A DNA stretch of 64,000 bases from Orobanche coerulescens (Eukaryota > Streptophyta > Magnoliopsida > Lamiales > Orobanchaceae): contig CM065819.1 in the NCBI GenBank assembly GCA_033398695.1, positions 10,341,501 through 10,405,500 of the forward strand. The letters run 5' to 3'. Below, in pieces: positions 22,796 through 33,886 of the stretch (its first letter is position 1; every line of letters starts with the position of its first letter). A program made the translations under genes and the position numbers. The notes below the pieces were generated by a model that saw only the letters and a list, made by a program, of their open reading frames with translations, had not been told where the DNA came from and made no database searches.

Positions 22796-24737
22796 TGTTA
22801 GGAGTATGCCCTCGAATGCCACTCAGAGGTTGTTGAGTGAGGGCATTGTACTTGTAATTATGTAAACCATTTATATAAGGCAAATGATGGTTTCTTTATT
22901 TACTGGTAGTTACTGGCATTCCTAACTCGTAAATAAACATATAGAAACTAGTCCGTGTATTTGAGAGCAAAACGTTCCACTCCTTATTGGATAAGGAGGT
23001 CGGCACTGGAAAGGTTTATAGCTCAAATACTTAATCGTTCGCAAGTCGATGAAACTTGACTGGGCGTTAAGTTTATGTAAAGACTTGTATGACGTGTTCT
23101 TTGACATGGAGAGTGCCTGTCGAACACTAATGGTTAGTGGGAGCACACGTTATAGGTATGCTAATTAGATTAGTATACTCGAACCGACTCACCCTCGATT
23201 CATCACACGGATTTCACTCCGGGACTGTCAATGACGGAATCGAAAGGTTATGATAGGTATTCGTGAACCTTCGACTTGAGGATTTAGTAGGGATGTGCTT
23301 GTGACGTCAAGATTTTCATTAGAGTAGTTCGACCCTGTAAACCGGAAGGCGGTGGTCAACCTCGACGTGCATCTTGACGGGCAAGTAGCAGGTCCTACTG
23401 AATACCAAGATAGAATTCTTTCTCCTGTTAGTGAACGGGTTATATGTCCTATGCGGTTATTGGCAGATGAGATCATAAGTCTTTGGCCAAAGGATTGGAG
23501 CTAGCTGTATTAGATACACGAGAGCTCGATGATCTCGATTTGCATTAACGCATGCATAGCGTCAAGTACAAATAGGTTTTGGTAGTGACCCTATAACTTG
23601 ATCGGGATATTTGAAAGAAGGGTTTATACGTATTATCGGTATTCACGACAGAATGGTTCTTGAATGATCCCAATCATTCGTTCTCGGTTAAGTGCAGTGT
23701 AGGCCGCAGTGGCTAGGTGGTGCTAATACTCTTTGGTTCCTCCCATTGCTAACTGAGACGGACCTACCGAGTCGCGCATTAGGATTGACGACGGAATGAA
23801 TCAAGCTTAATTCTCTCATTATGAATATTAGATATTGGATATCTAATTCGGGACATTGGATGTTTAAATTGATTTGTTGGATAAATTAATTTACGGCCTA
23901 ATGAATTAAATAAATTACTAGGTGATAAATTTAATTCATGGATATAATAATTTCTTGGAGAAATTAATTATGTCATAATGTATTTGATATGATAAAATTA
24001 ATTGGATTAATTAATCGATATAAATACATCGGAACGGAATCGGAGTTTATCTGTTTGGACTCACAGCAGTCCGAAACGAACCGAACTCATCCGTTTTTCA
24101 TCATAGCCGCCCCCCCACTTTCCACCTTATTCCCTTTTGTTTTTGTTCCCATTGATTAATGGGTGATAATGACATGGTTGGGTTGATTCTCATTTGATGA
24201 GTTGTTTTAAGGTGAGTGGAATTTGAATAAGAAAAGGAGACTTCATTCTCTCAATTTAAGGCATTCATACGGATCAAAAAAAAAAGTGAGTTCAAGAGAG
24301 AGAAAAGTTCTTCTCAAAGTAGTCTTCTTCTTCTTCACTTTCCTCTTGGTTTTCTTAGAGAAATTTCAAGAGATTAATTGAGAGTTGTGAGTTATACACT
24401 TAGAGTGTGATAATCTCATATTGCAAGCTTCATCACCTAGCTCTAGCCGTATCCTCGGAGGATAGCAAGGTGTTGTCATTCCGTTCATTTTTCCGGCGCG
24501 TGGCAAGTAGAGACGCGGTGCTTTCGGCGTTGGATCGTTCAAGAGCTTGGGGAATAGCTCAAGAGAAGGTTACCATTTAATCAACGGACTTCGAGGGTAT
24601 GTTTCTCGTATCTCTTGTATTTCGTTTTTGATATTCGTATATACGTAGCTCGATCGATCCTCGTAGGGATTCGGATCGAATTTATTTTCGTTTTACCGCT
24701 TCCGCTGGGCCTTCGTTTTAGGCGCCGAATCCCAATA
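22796..24737 (+). repeat. copia-A 3' LTR
   Basis: 1942 bp, near-identical to 15278-17225. The final CAACA has become CAATA. Followed by the GTGGG duplication and the remaining gypsy-2 LTR. Confidence 0.9.
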
Positions 24738-24742
24738 GTGGG

Positions 24743-24798
24743 TCCCATGTGGGGGTCCACGGCGCTGTAATATACTCTGAATATCTCGGGGTGTTACA
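24743..24798 (+). repeat. gypsy-2 5' LTR, terminal 56 bp
   Basis: Continues exactly where the LTR was cut at 15277, judged against the intact 3' LTR, and ends GGGGTGTTACA. Confidence 0.9.
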
Positions 24799-24803
24799 GA
24801 AAA

Positions 24804-24816
24804 TGGTATCGGAGCT
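24804..24816 (+). promoter_or_regulatory. gypsy-2 primer binding site
   Basis: TGGTATCGGAGCT five bases inside the LTR, the same site as in gypsy-1. A ~215-bp leader follows before the gag start. Confidence 0.85.
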
Positions 24817-25033
24817 CTAGGTTTATGGATACCTAGGCTTGTCGGTTATTTGGGTCTAGTCGTGTTTGTTTTGCACATTGTCACACTGCTGCCAGCATCC
24901 CAGTACTTCCAGTGCTCGTAAGTTTTCTTATTCGGCTCTTTTGTTTCTTGCATTGTATTTCCACTTTTGAATCGTAGTTGCTTTTCGTCCCTTACTCATC
25001 ATCGATATACTTCTGTTATCTCTCAACATCAGT

Positions 25034-26190
25034 ATGGATGCCGGAGGAAACCGTGGTCGTGGTCGTGGACGCGGACGAGGACGTGGGGCAGCCGGTGGGG
25101 CGGCCACGTCGCATTCTTCGGGAGCCGGCAGTACCGGTGACCGTCACAGTCATGCTTCTTCTCAGGAGCGCGCCGATCTTGGTATTGCGGCTGTCATGCA
25201 GCAAATGGTTAACCAGATGGCGGCTATAGCTCAGGTGGTCCAGAACCCCGATCAGGCCCATGCTAATCGGGGCGGAGCGGATCGGCCCGCTTCAGGATGT
25301 CATCAAGATGCATCCTCCTCGGTTCGGGAGCTTCGGACCCGATCGGGTGGGAAGGGTGGATCAAGGAGATATCCAAAGTCTTCTTGCTACCAAGCGCCCG
25401 AGGACCGTAAGGTCCCTATTGCTCAATACTTTCTCACGGGAGATGCTACAGATTGGTGGGAGGCCGTTGGTCCCAAAGATCATGTTGCTTCATGGGCGAA
25501 TTTCAAGAATTGATGGAGACCGAATATTGTCCGTGGCAGTCGGACGAGGCTCGAGTGCATGCTTTCTATGATGCTCAACCACGGGATATTCCCGTATCTC
25601 GAGCCATTGCGGACTTTAATAAGGAGTTGGGCTATGTGAAGACCCAAGTTGTCGAAGAGAGCGACAAGATTTTCCATTTTCCGGGAGGATGAAGTCGTCC
25701 ATTCGGGACTATATGCAGGCTCGTCTATACTACCTTGAAGGATTATCGAGTCAAGCTCTTGCTTATGATATGTCGGTGACGGCTAGCGATTTGGCTCGTG
25801 AGATCAAGAAGCAGAAGTCGGTCGGAAATTTTTCTGGTCCCAAGAGTGGAGGCCAGCAGAAATCTCAAGCTGCAAATATTTCAACGGGCGGTTCGGCTCG
25901 TTTCTCTGGGAGCTTTCGGGGTGCCGCCGGAACCTCCGCTCGTGAACCCACATGTTTTAACTGTGGTGTGCAGGGCCATAGGAGCCGGCAGTGTTCTCGT
26001 CCGAAGTTTACTTGTCACACTTGTGGACAGCTGGGCCACAAGGCCCCTTTTTGTGAGCACGTCAAACAGCTTCGCGGCGCCCGTTCTTCTCAACCAGTAC
26101 CGTTGGAGCCGAGTGTGAACCAGGGCTCATTCGCTCCGCCGCCTCCACCGAGTGCCAGCCGAGGTAGGGGTCGGGGTCAGCCCGCTAGGG
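25034..26190 (+). pseudogene. gypsy-2 gag (frameshifted)
   Basis: ATG 25034 opens MDAGGNRGRGRGRGRGRG, an Arg/Gly-rich N-terminus common in Tekay gag. After frameshifts between about 25270 and 25400 the core gag motif VPIAQYFLTGDATDWWEAV appears, interrupted by a stop near 25513; a shifted frame continues to about 25690, and the main frame resumes with [19 protein letters not shown]. Two CCHC knuckles follow, [14 protein letters not shown] and [14 protein letters not shown] (about 25955-26055). A proline-rich linker leads into protease without a break. Confidence 0.87.
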
Positions 26191-29100
26191 GTGGAGCTTC
26201 CAGTGTCGGCTCCGCCCAGCCGCGTATATACGAGATGAGGAGGGCCGATGACCCAGCAGCTACTGTGGCGACAGGTACCGTTCATATCCATTCCCATCCT
26301 GTCAGTGTGCTTTTTGATTCGGGTGCTACGCATTCATTCATTTCTCTAGAGTGTGTACGCCGTTTGACTCTCGACTGCTTGTCACCTTGCGAGCCTTTCA
26401 TCATTAAACTTCCTAGCGGTGATAGAATTGTCGGTGATCGAGAAGTCCGGGACTGTTCTGTGTCTATTTGTGAGAGGGCTTGGCTCTCTAATCTTATTGT
26501 CGTGAGTATCGAGGGCGAGGATCTAATTCTCGGGAATGATTGGCTCGAGCGGCATGGTGCAATCATGAACTACCGCACGAGGATCATTACCATGTTAGCC
26601 GAGGACGGCACTGAACACTCTTTCGCGGGGCGAAAGAGAAACCAGAGATTTGTCATTAATGCCTTGAAGGCGATGAGACTCCTGCGAAAGGGGTGTACTG
26701 GTTATTGGTGCTACGCCTTGAAGGCGGAGAATGATAGAGTCGAGTTTTCGTCGATTCCAGTCGTTAGTGAGTTTCCTGATGTTTTCCCTGACGAGTTACC
26801 GGGATTGCCACCGGATCGTGAGGTCGAGTTTGCTATAGAGTTAGAGCCGGGCGCGGCTCCAATTTCGAAGGCGCCGTATCGCATGGCACCTTCAGAGATG
26901 TCAGAGTTGAAGAAGCAGTTGAGTGAGCTTCTTGAGTCAGGGTATGTCCGACCGAGCGCCTCGCCTTGGGGTGCACCGGTCCTGTTTGTGCGAAAGAAGG
27001 ATGGTTCACTACGTTTGTGTATCGACTATCGCGAACTAAACAAAGTGACCATCAAGAACAAGTACCCTTTGCCGAGGATCGATGACTTGTTCGATCAGTT
27101 GCAGGGAGCTGCGGTGTTCTCGAAGATCGATTTAAAATCGGGGTACTATCAGCTCCAGGTGAGGGAGTCCGACATGCAGCGACTTTTCGGACGAGATACG
27201 GGCATTACGAGTTTGTAGTTATGCCTTTCGGGTTAACTAATGCTCCGGCGGTGTTCATGCAGTTGATGAACAAAGTCTTTATCGAGTATTTGGATAAGTG
27301 TGTCATCGTCTTTATTGACGATATTCTGATCTATTCAAAGAATGAGGAAGAGCATGCCCATCATTTGCGGGTAGTGTTAGACATTTTGAGGACCGAGCAA
27401 CTCTATGCGAAGTTCTCGAAATGTGAGTTCTGGCTGAAGGAAGTGATGTTTTTGGGTCACGTGATTTCGGTAGGGAGTTCGAGTGGATCCGCAGAAGATT
27501 GAGGCAGTGTTAGATTGGGCACCGCCCAAGAATGTGAAAGAGATCCGTAGTTTCTTGGGTTTGGCTGGCTACTACCGTAGGTTCGTCGAGGGTTTCTCAA
27601 AACTAGCTCGGCCACTTACACAGTTGCTCCAGAAATCCGAGAAGTTCGTCTGGACCAATGAGAGACAGTCGAGTTTTGAGGAACTGAAGAAGCGTTTGAC
27701 TTCAGCTCCGGTTTTGGCGTTGCCATGTGGCAACGAGGGATTCGCCGTGTATAGCGATGCTTCGGGTCAGGGTCTTGGGTGCGTATTGATGCAGCACGGC
27801 AAGACCATTGCCTATGCGTCGAGACAGTTGAGGCCGTATGAGCTTAACTACCCTACTCACGATTTGGAGTTAGCGGTGGTTGTCTTTGCACTCAAGATTT
27901 GGCGTCACTATCTTTTCGGCTCTGCATGTCAGATTTTTACCGATCATAAAAGTCTGAAATACATATTTACTCAGCGGGAGTTGAATATGAGGCAGAGGAG
28001 GTGGTTAGAGCTGATTAAGGATTACGACCTCGAAATCCTTTATCATCCGGGCAAGGCGAAAGTCGTGGCCGATGCCTTGAGTCGGAAACCGATTGCGTTG
28101 CGAATGCTTGAGGTCCTTACGCCTCAGTCTGAGCTTCAGCGGGCTTTGATCGGGTTAGATGATGAGGTTTTGTTGCCTGGAGCTGTCGGGCAACTTTGTG
28201 CTTTAGAGATTTCGTCGTCTTTGATCGACGAAATTAAGCTGAAACAATTAGAGGATCCGATGATTACTCAAATCCAAGAGAACGTTCTTAAGGGAAAGTC
28301 TCCTGGGTTTGTGATTCACGAGGATGGTGTTTTGATATTCCAGAGTCGGCTTTGTGTGCCGAACGATCCAGAGTTGCGACAGAGTATTTTGCATGAGGCC
28401 CATTCCACACCCTATTCCGTTCATCCTGGTTCGAGTAAGATGTACAAGGACCTGAGGAGGAACTTCTGGTGGAATGACATGAAGGAGGAGGTCGCACAGT
28501 TTGTGGCGAGATGTTTGACTTGCCAGCAGGTCAAAATCGAGCATCAACGACTGGCTGGGTTATTGCAGTCACTTCCCATTCCAGAATGGAAATGGGAAGA
28601 TATATCGATGGATTTTGTTACGAGTTTGCCAAGATCGAGGTCGGGCATGAATATGGTATGGGTGGTTGTTGACCGTCTGACCAAGTCGGCACATTTTCTG
28701 GGCATTAAGGACATTTGGGGCCCGGAGAAATTGGCTCGTGTGTTTATCGCGCAGATTGTGAGACTTCACGGTACTCCGAAGTCTATTGTTTCGGATCGTG
28801 ATGGCCGTTTTGTATCGCACTTTTGGCAGGCGGTGCATAAGGCGTTAGGTACCCGTTTACATTTGAGTACCTCTTTTCATCCCCAGTCAGATGGACAGTC
28901 GGAACGCACTATCCAGACATTCGAGGACATGTTGCGTGCTTGTGCCCTCGATTGGAGTAGCGACTGGGAGGAGCATTTGCCATTGATCGAATTCACGTAC
29001 AACAATAGTTGGCACGCGTCGATTCGGATGGCACCGTATGAGTCACTTTATGGGCGATGATGTCGATCGCCGATTTGTTGGAATGAGGCGTCCGATTTGG

Positions 29101-29651
29101 TCGGGACCGAACCGGATGTCGTTTTAGAGACGAGACGGAAGATAGAATTGATTCGAGAACGGATGTTGACTGCCCAGAGTTGACAGAAGTCATATGCCGA
29201 TGTCCGTCGTCGACCTTTAGAATTCGAGGTGGGAGACCACGTTTTGCTGAAGGTGTCGCCGACGAGAGGAGTTTTCCGTTTCGGGAAGAAGGGGAAGTTG
29301 AGTCCGAGATTTATTGGACCCTTTGAGATTCTCGAGCGAGTCGGTGGGTTAGCATACCGTTTGGCGTTACCCCCGGCCTTGAGTCATGTTCATAGCGTTT
29401 TTCATGTTTCCCAGCTGAGGAAATATGTCCCGGATCCTAGTCACGTCATCGATTATGGCGAGATGGATATTGCTGAAGATATTACTTTTGAGGAGCGTCC
29501 TTTGAAGATTTTAGAGCATCGGGAGAAACGACTGAGGCATAAGACCATCCCTTTGGTCAAAGTTCAGTGGTCGAGACACGGTGTCGAGGAGGCAACTTGG
29601 GAAACCGAGGATAGCATGCGTGCTAGGTACCCTGAGTTGTTTGTTTCTTAA
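26190..29651 (+). pseudogene. gypsy-2 pol with chromodomain (broken)
   Basis: Protease: [13 protein letters not shown] near 26307. [22 protein letters not shown] near 27010, frameshift near 27190, then [11 protein letters not shown] with the catalytic Asp pair near 27310, a second frameshift near 27480. RNase [13 protein letters not shown] near 27750 and ADALSRKP near 28070. Integrase: CLTCQQVK zinc region near 28515, [20 protein letters not shown] and DGQSERT catalytic motifs. Two in-frame TGA stops (29058-29060, 29181-29183) sit where CGA arginine codons are expected. The tail has the GPY/F-type module (FIGPFEILERVGGLAYRL) and a chromodomain-like end (VKVQWSRHGVEEATWE), the mark of chromoviruses. 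Confidence 0.9.
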
Positions 29652-29686
29652 GTTTCGGGACGAAACTTATTTTTAGAGGGGTAGAA
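29650..29686 (+). promoter_or_regulatory. gypsy-2 hairpin and polypurine tract
   Basis: AAGTTTCGGGACGAAACTT (29650-29668) overlaps the pol stop codon TAA (29649-29651) and is followed by TTAGAGGGGTAGAA, the polypurine tract, abutting the LTR at 29687. The same arrangement is seen on the minus strand in gypsy-1 (7945-7981). Confidence 0.8.
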
Positions 29687-31645
29687 TGTAATATCCGCAT
29701 TTTTTTCTTTCCCTTGTATTTTCATTTTTGGTGTATTTCTCGATCGTAGTGACCCTCGTGTACCCTTCAGTGTGTCCTTCCTGTCAACTGTTGAACTGTA
29801 TTCTCGTTATTGTTGTGCGGAACCGCCGTTTAGAGGTTGCCGTGGATCCAATTCGTGTTATTGGTTCCCAAATATTGATTCCTATCGTTTTTATTCTCTT
29901 TCCGGATCATTTTTTTTATCATTTTGGGACCCAAAGGGGGCGTGGGCCGCGGCACAAGGTGTGTGTGCCGCGGCACACAAATTTCTTCAGTTGTTGGTCG
30001 AGCGAACTGTACCGTGTGCCGCGGCACACCCATCCGGTGCTGCGGCACAATGCCAAGTCAGTGCCGCGGCACACCCGTCCGGTGCCGCGGCACACTCGTG
30101 TGGCACCGCGACCAAAACCCAATCAGACGGTGCCGCGGCACACGCAGCCGTGCCTGCACACCGCCAAACCACAGGCGTAAATTTTTTGGCACGCGCGCAC
30201 ACCTAAGCTGTGCCGCGGCACACAATGCGGTCAACCCCTATAATTGTGTCGTTTTGAGCGTAATCTGCTCATTTCCTTCTTCTTCTTCTGCGACGAGAGA
30301 GTGAGAGAGAGGGGAGAGTTCCTCATCATTATCAATTGGGGGTTGATTTTCATCATTTTCTTGATTTGTGGCTTAGGACAATCAATCCAACGCGTGTTCT
30401 ACGGATCTTAGTACTTGAATCTCCAAAGGTAATATCTCTAGAACCCTACTTTCGAATAATTTGGGGGTTTTGGGATTTTCTTCCGATTCGTTCCGTTTTG
30501 TTGGTGGCTTCATGATGAATACGATTAATATTGTTAGTATCTTTAGCTTTCCTACGGATTCATGGATATTTTGTGGATTTTTACGAAGTCAAGAGGGTTT
30601 GGTTGTGGTCCGCCCTCGTTGTTATTTTTGTGCGAATATACATGAATCGTAGGCGGGTTTTCGGGTGTATTCCATTTCCGTATTCAGCTAGAGTTGGTTG
30701 TAATTATGTTCTTCGAATCGTTAGGTTTGGTTCCGTGGTGATTATCCTTTCCGTTCGTTGCGTCATCAAAATATTCAAGGCAAGTATTTTTTTGGAAACC
30801 TTTATGCTTAACGTGGAATGGTAATGTATTTTGTGTGTGATTTGCTCACCTCGTGTTGGTCCGACGGGATCAAGGAGGGAATCCAAAGGTTTGCGTCCCG
30901 GATTCATGAGTTTGTTTAGCTAGCCAGTGCGGGAGGGTCGTTAGAGGCCTCGTGCGGGAATTTATGATATGACTCTGTTCCCAAGGCGATGCATGTGCGT
31001 GTTTTGCTTTATAATATAGCCAGTGCGGGAGGGTCCTTAGAGGCCTCGTGCGGGAATTTATGATATGACTCTGTTCCCAAGGCAAATTGTTTGACTGTTT
31101 ATTTCCGAAAAAGACATGTCTGGTTTTGGCTTTTGAAATTGATATTGGTGCATGTACTATGAAATGTGTAAGCGATTGGTTTGCCCTGATTACTTGTACT
31201 AGCGTAATTGCTAACCCCTTTTTGGGGACCCGTTTTGGGGAAATTCTTGTTATGGATTTCAGGTTATGATCATCCGGACGAGCGAGCGCTGGGACAGTAC
31301 GAGGATGCTGGCCAGGGTCGTTGACATGTGCACTTGGGTTTACTTAATTCTTTTGTCCACTCCGACTTGGTTGTTTTCTATATTTATAAACTGATAGACT
31401 GTACTCGCGAGTACTTAGGCTTTTCATTTCAAACTCCGTATTGTACTACTTTTAAATTGTTACTTTGTTGGTTGATGATCATTTCGCCGGTTGCTCCGGG
31501 CGTAACTTTTATGTCATATAATTAAATGTGTGTCCTCGCTAACCAGGATGGTTAGTCGAGTGAAGTTTTCTTGTTTGTAGCCTGGTGGGTCCCATGTGGG
31601 GGTCCACGGCGCTGTAATATACTCTGAATATCTCGGGGTGTTACA
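29687..31645 (+). repeat. gypsy-2 3' LTR (intact)
   Basis: 1959 bp, TGTAATATCCGC ... GGTGTTACA. Six perfect GTGCCGCGGCAC palindromes (29965, 30016, 30061, 30082, 30130, 30210) lie in a ~280-bp block. The duplicated GGGTCCTTAGAGGCCTCG module is at about 30923-30986 and 31019-31084. Differences from the 5' LTR cluster in the palindrome block, while the distal kilobase is almost identical. Confidence 0.92.
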
Positions 31646-33886
31646 GATATGGCATGAGACCACTAGAAAAAAAGATGGTGTTTTACATCATCCGACAGAC
31701 TCACAAGCATGGAGAGAAGTAGATAATAGATACCCAGAAATTGCTAATGATCCAAGAAATTTGCGGCTAGGTATTTCGGCTGATGGAGTTGATGTAAACA
31801 GAGGCAACAAACATCACACTGTATGGCCAGCTTAACTGTGATTTACAACCTTCCACCGTGGTTGTGTATGAAAAGAAGGTTCATCATGCTGTCGTTATTG
31901 ATATCTCGTGCTCCTTGTAAGGACATTGATGTTTCTTAGAACCTTTGGTTGATGATCTTCAGTTCTTATTCGAGGTGGGAGTCGAAATATATGATGGATA
32001 TACACAAGAGAAGTTTACTCTACATGCAGTTGTTTTATGGACAATAAATGATTACCCTGCTCTTGGTACACTATGTGGTTGCCCCTACAGTGGATACAAA
32101 GGTTATGTAGTATGTAGGAAAGAAACTCAGAGTGTAAGGCTTCCTTACTCAGGCAAACAGAGTTATGCTGCTCATATAAGGTACCTACCGTATGATCATC
32201 CATTCAGGAAGCAAAATAAGGCATTTAATGGAAAACAAGAGTTAGACCCTGCTCCGACACCTATGAGCGGGGAAGAAATATACGATGAGGTAAAATCTAT
32301 AAAGAACACATGGGGAAAGGGAGTGAGGGATGGTGAAATGGAATTCGTTCAGACTTCAGTTGGAAGAGGTGGAAAGATGAAAAGAAGCAAGAAAGCATCA
32401 AAAGAAGTTGTTAAGTGTAATGACGAAAACAAGGAAACCACTTATTGGAAGAAATTCAACATATGGCATCGATGCCTTAGTTATTGGTGATATAACTCAG
32501 CCCAGCATTGTATAGATTTCATGCCCGTCGAGAAGAATGTGTGCGAGAGTCTTGTCGGAACATTGTTGCACATGTCTGGGAAGATGAAGGATGGATTCGA
32601 GGCTCGAATGGATTTGGTGCATTTTAGGTTGAGACCAGAGTTGGAACCTAAAACACATGGTAACGGAACAATACTACCCGCAACATGTTACACATTAACC
32701 AAGGAGGAAAAGCACAAGTTCTGTGAAACATTATACGAGTTAAGGGTTCCACAAGGGTATTGTTCAAACTTTTCCAGCCTGGTGAATCGAAAATATCGTA
32801 AGCTAATAGGTCTTAAATCACATGACTATCACATGTTAATGCAACAATTTTTACCCATTGCGATATGGTCAATTATGCCGACTCCCACGAGATATGCTAT
32901 TATCAGGTTTTGTTTCTTCTATAGAGCAATATCTAGTAAAGAAATCCATGTGGAAGAGCTAGATAAATTGCAAGAAGATATCTGTGTGACGTTGTGCTTG
33001 CTCGAGAAATACTTTCCTCCATCTTTTTTCGATATCATGATTCATTTAACTGTGCATCTCACTAGAGAAGTGAAGTTATGTGGTCCAGTATGCTTCCGAT
33101 GGATGTATCCATTCGAAAGGTATATGAAGATTATTAAAGGGCATGCGCGGAATAAAAATAATCCTGAAGGATGCATCGCCGAAGAGAATGTTGTAGAAGA
33201 GATGATTGAGTTTTTCTGTAAGTACCAAAGAAGCATGAAGACAATTGGTATTCCACCTGACAATCATAACACATACGAAAGCTGTGCAGCTTCTGCTACT
33301 TTTGATGACGGGAAACCATTATCAGGTAGTAAGTCGACTCAAGCTTCTCCTGAACTATTGTTGAAAGCGCATTTCTATGTAATGCAGAATACGCCTGAAG
33401 TCGAGCCTTATATAAAGTAAGTATTGGTTAGTAATTTATTGTTTGTTGATTTGTCTGAAAGCTTCTAATATGTATAACATTTATTATTTCCAGTCGCCAC
33501 ATGGTCTATTTGAGAAAATAACATCCATAACAACGACAAGCATGGTTGGAGAAAGAGCATAGTAAAACATTCGGCAAATGGTTACGAACTGAGGTAAAGA
33601 TTTTGCAGAAATGGTTTGTTTAATCTGTTATTTTTTTTAAGATGAGCTTTATCCTTATAATGAATTTCAGGTTGAGAGAGAGTTGGCGGTCACTAAAGAA
33701 AGTATCTCGGACACCTTAAGGTGGATATCACATGGCCACACCTTGAGGTAAAGAAATACGATGTATATCACATCAATGGATACCTGTTTCGCATAAAATC
33801 TCGTAAAGGTAGAATTTACCAAAACAGTGGGGTTTGCGTTGAGGCAACTGATATGCACATTTCTAAGGAAGGCGTAACCTATGGTC
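31646..33886 (+). pseudogene. CACTA TNP2-type transposase, main and C-terminal piece (broken)
   Basis: Resumes after the GATAT duplication with IWHETTRKKDGVLHHP and RNLRLGISADGVDV, core TNP2 motifs. A frameshift near 31830 (the YNLPPWL-like block is out of frame) and further disruption near 31920 precede ALGTLCGCPYSGYKGYVVC and YLPYDHPFRKQNKAFNG (31945-32490). The region from 32521, starting MPVEKNVCESLVGTLLHM, corresponds to the DUF4218 domain (about 300 codons, open to 33416). Two small introns fit well: 33417-33493 and 33594-33670, with GT-AG ends. The last exon encodes a DUF4216-like block (VYHINGYLFRIKSRKGR) and is cut off at 33886 by LTR-X. Confidence 0.87.

Larger units (their letters stand above)
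15278..24737 (+). mobile_element. copia-A: complete Ty1/copia element inserted in the gypsy-2 5' LTR
   Basis: Two LTRs of about 1.95 kb (TGTTAGGAG ... CAACA/CAATA) enclose a 5.6-kb interior with primer site, gag, protease, integrase, RT and RNase H in copia order. Target duplication GTGGG lies at 15273-15277 and 24738-24742; removing the element restores the sequence seen in the intact 3' LTR near 31588. The coding region has several frameshifts and stops. RT and gag resemble the Tork/Angela group, but the long LTRs make the lineage call tentative. Confidence 0.9.
13364..31645 (+). mobile_element. gypsy-2: chromodomain Ty3/gypsy (Tekay/Del-like) with a nested copia element
   Basis: Starts TGTAATATCC at 13364, ends GGTGTTACA at 31645, and is bordered by GATAT on both sides (13359-13363 and 31646-31650). 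The 5' LTR is split by copia-A (15278-24737). The interior (24799-29686) has a primer site, gag with two CCHC knuckles, protease, RT, RNase H, integrase and a C-terminal chromodomain, then a polypurine tract. Net element length without copia-A is about 8.8 kb. Frameshifts and stops make it non-autonomous today. Confidence 0.9.
4181..33886 (+). mobile_element. CACTA (En/Spm) transposon, 5' end to truncated 3' side, with nested insertions
   Basis: The element starts with CACTACAAGA at 4181, the hallmark CACTA terminal sequence. A TNP2-type transposase reading frame follows from 4504. Without the two gypsy insertions (5251-13249 and 13364-31645, each with a 5-bp duplication) the transposase sequence is colinear, which shows the three blocks were one gene. 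On the right the gene stops abruptly at the start of an LTR at 33887; no TCTTGTAGTG right end is visible in this window. The net CACTA sequence retained is about 3.4 kb. Confidence 0.85.

Noticed and set aside
29941..30225. Regularly spaced 12-bp repeats resembling a CRISPR array
   Set aside because: Spacing is irregular, units are perfect palindromes within an LTR, and the genome is a plant's.
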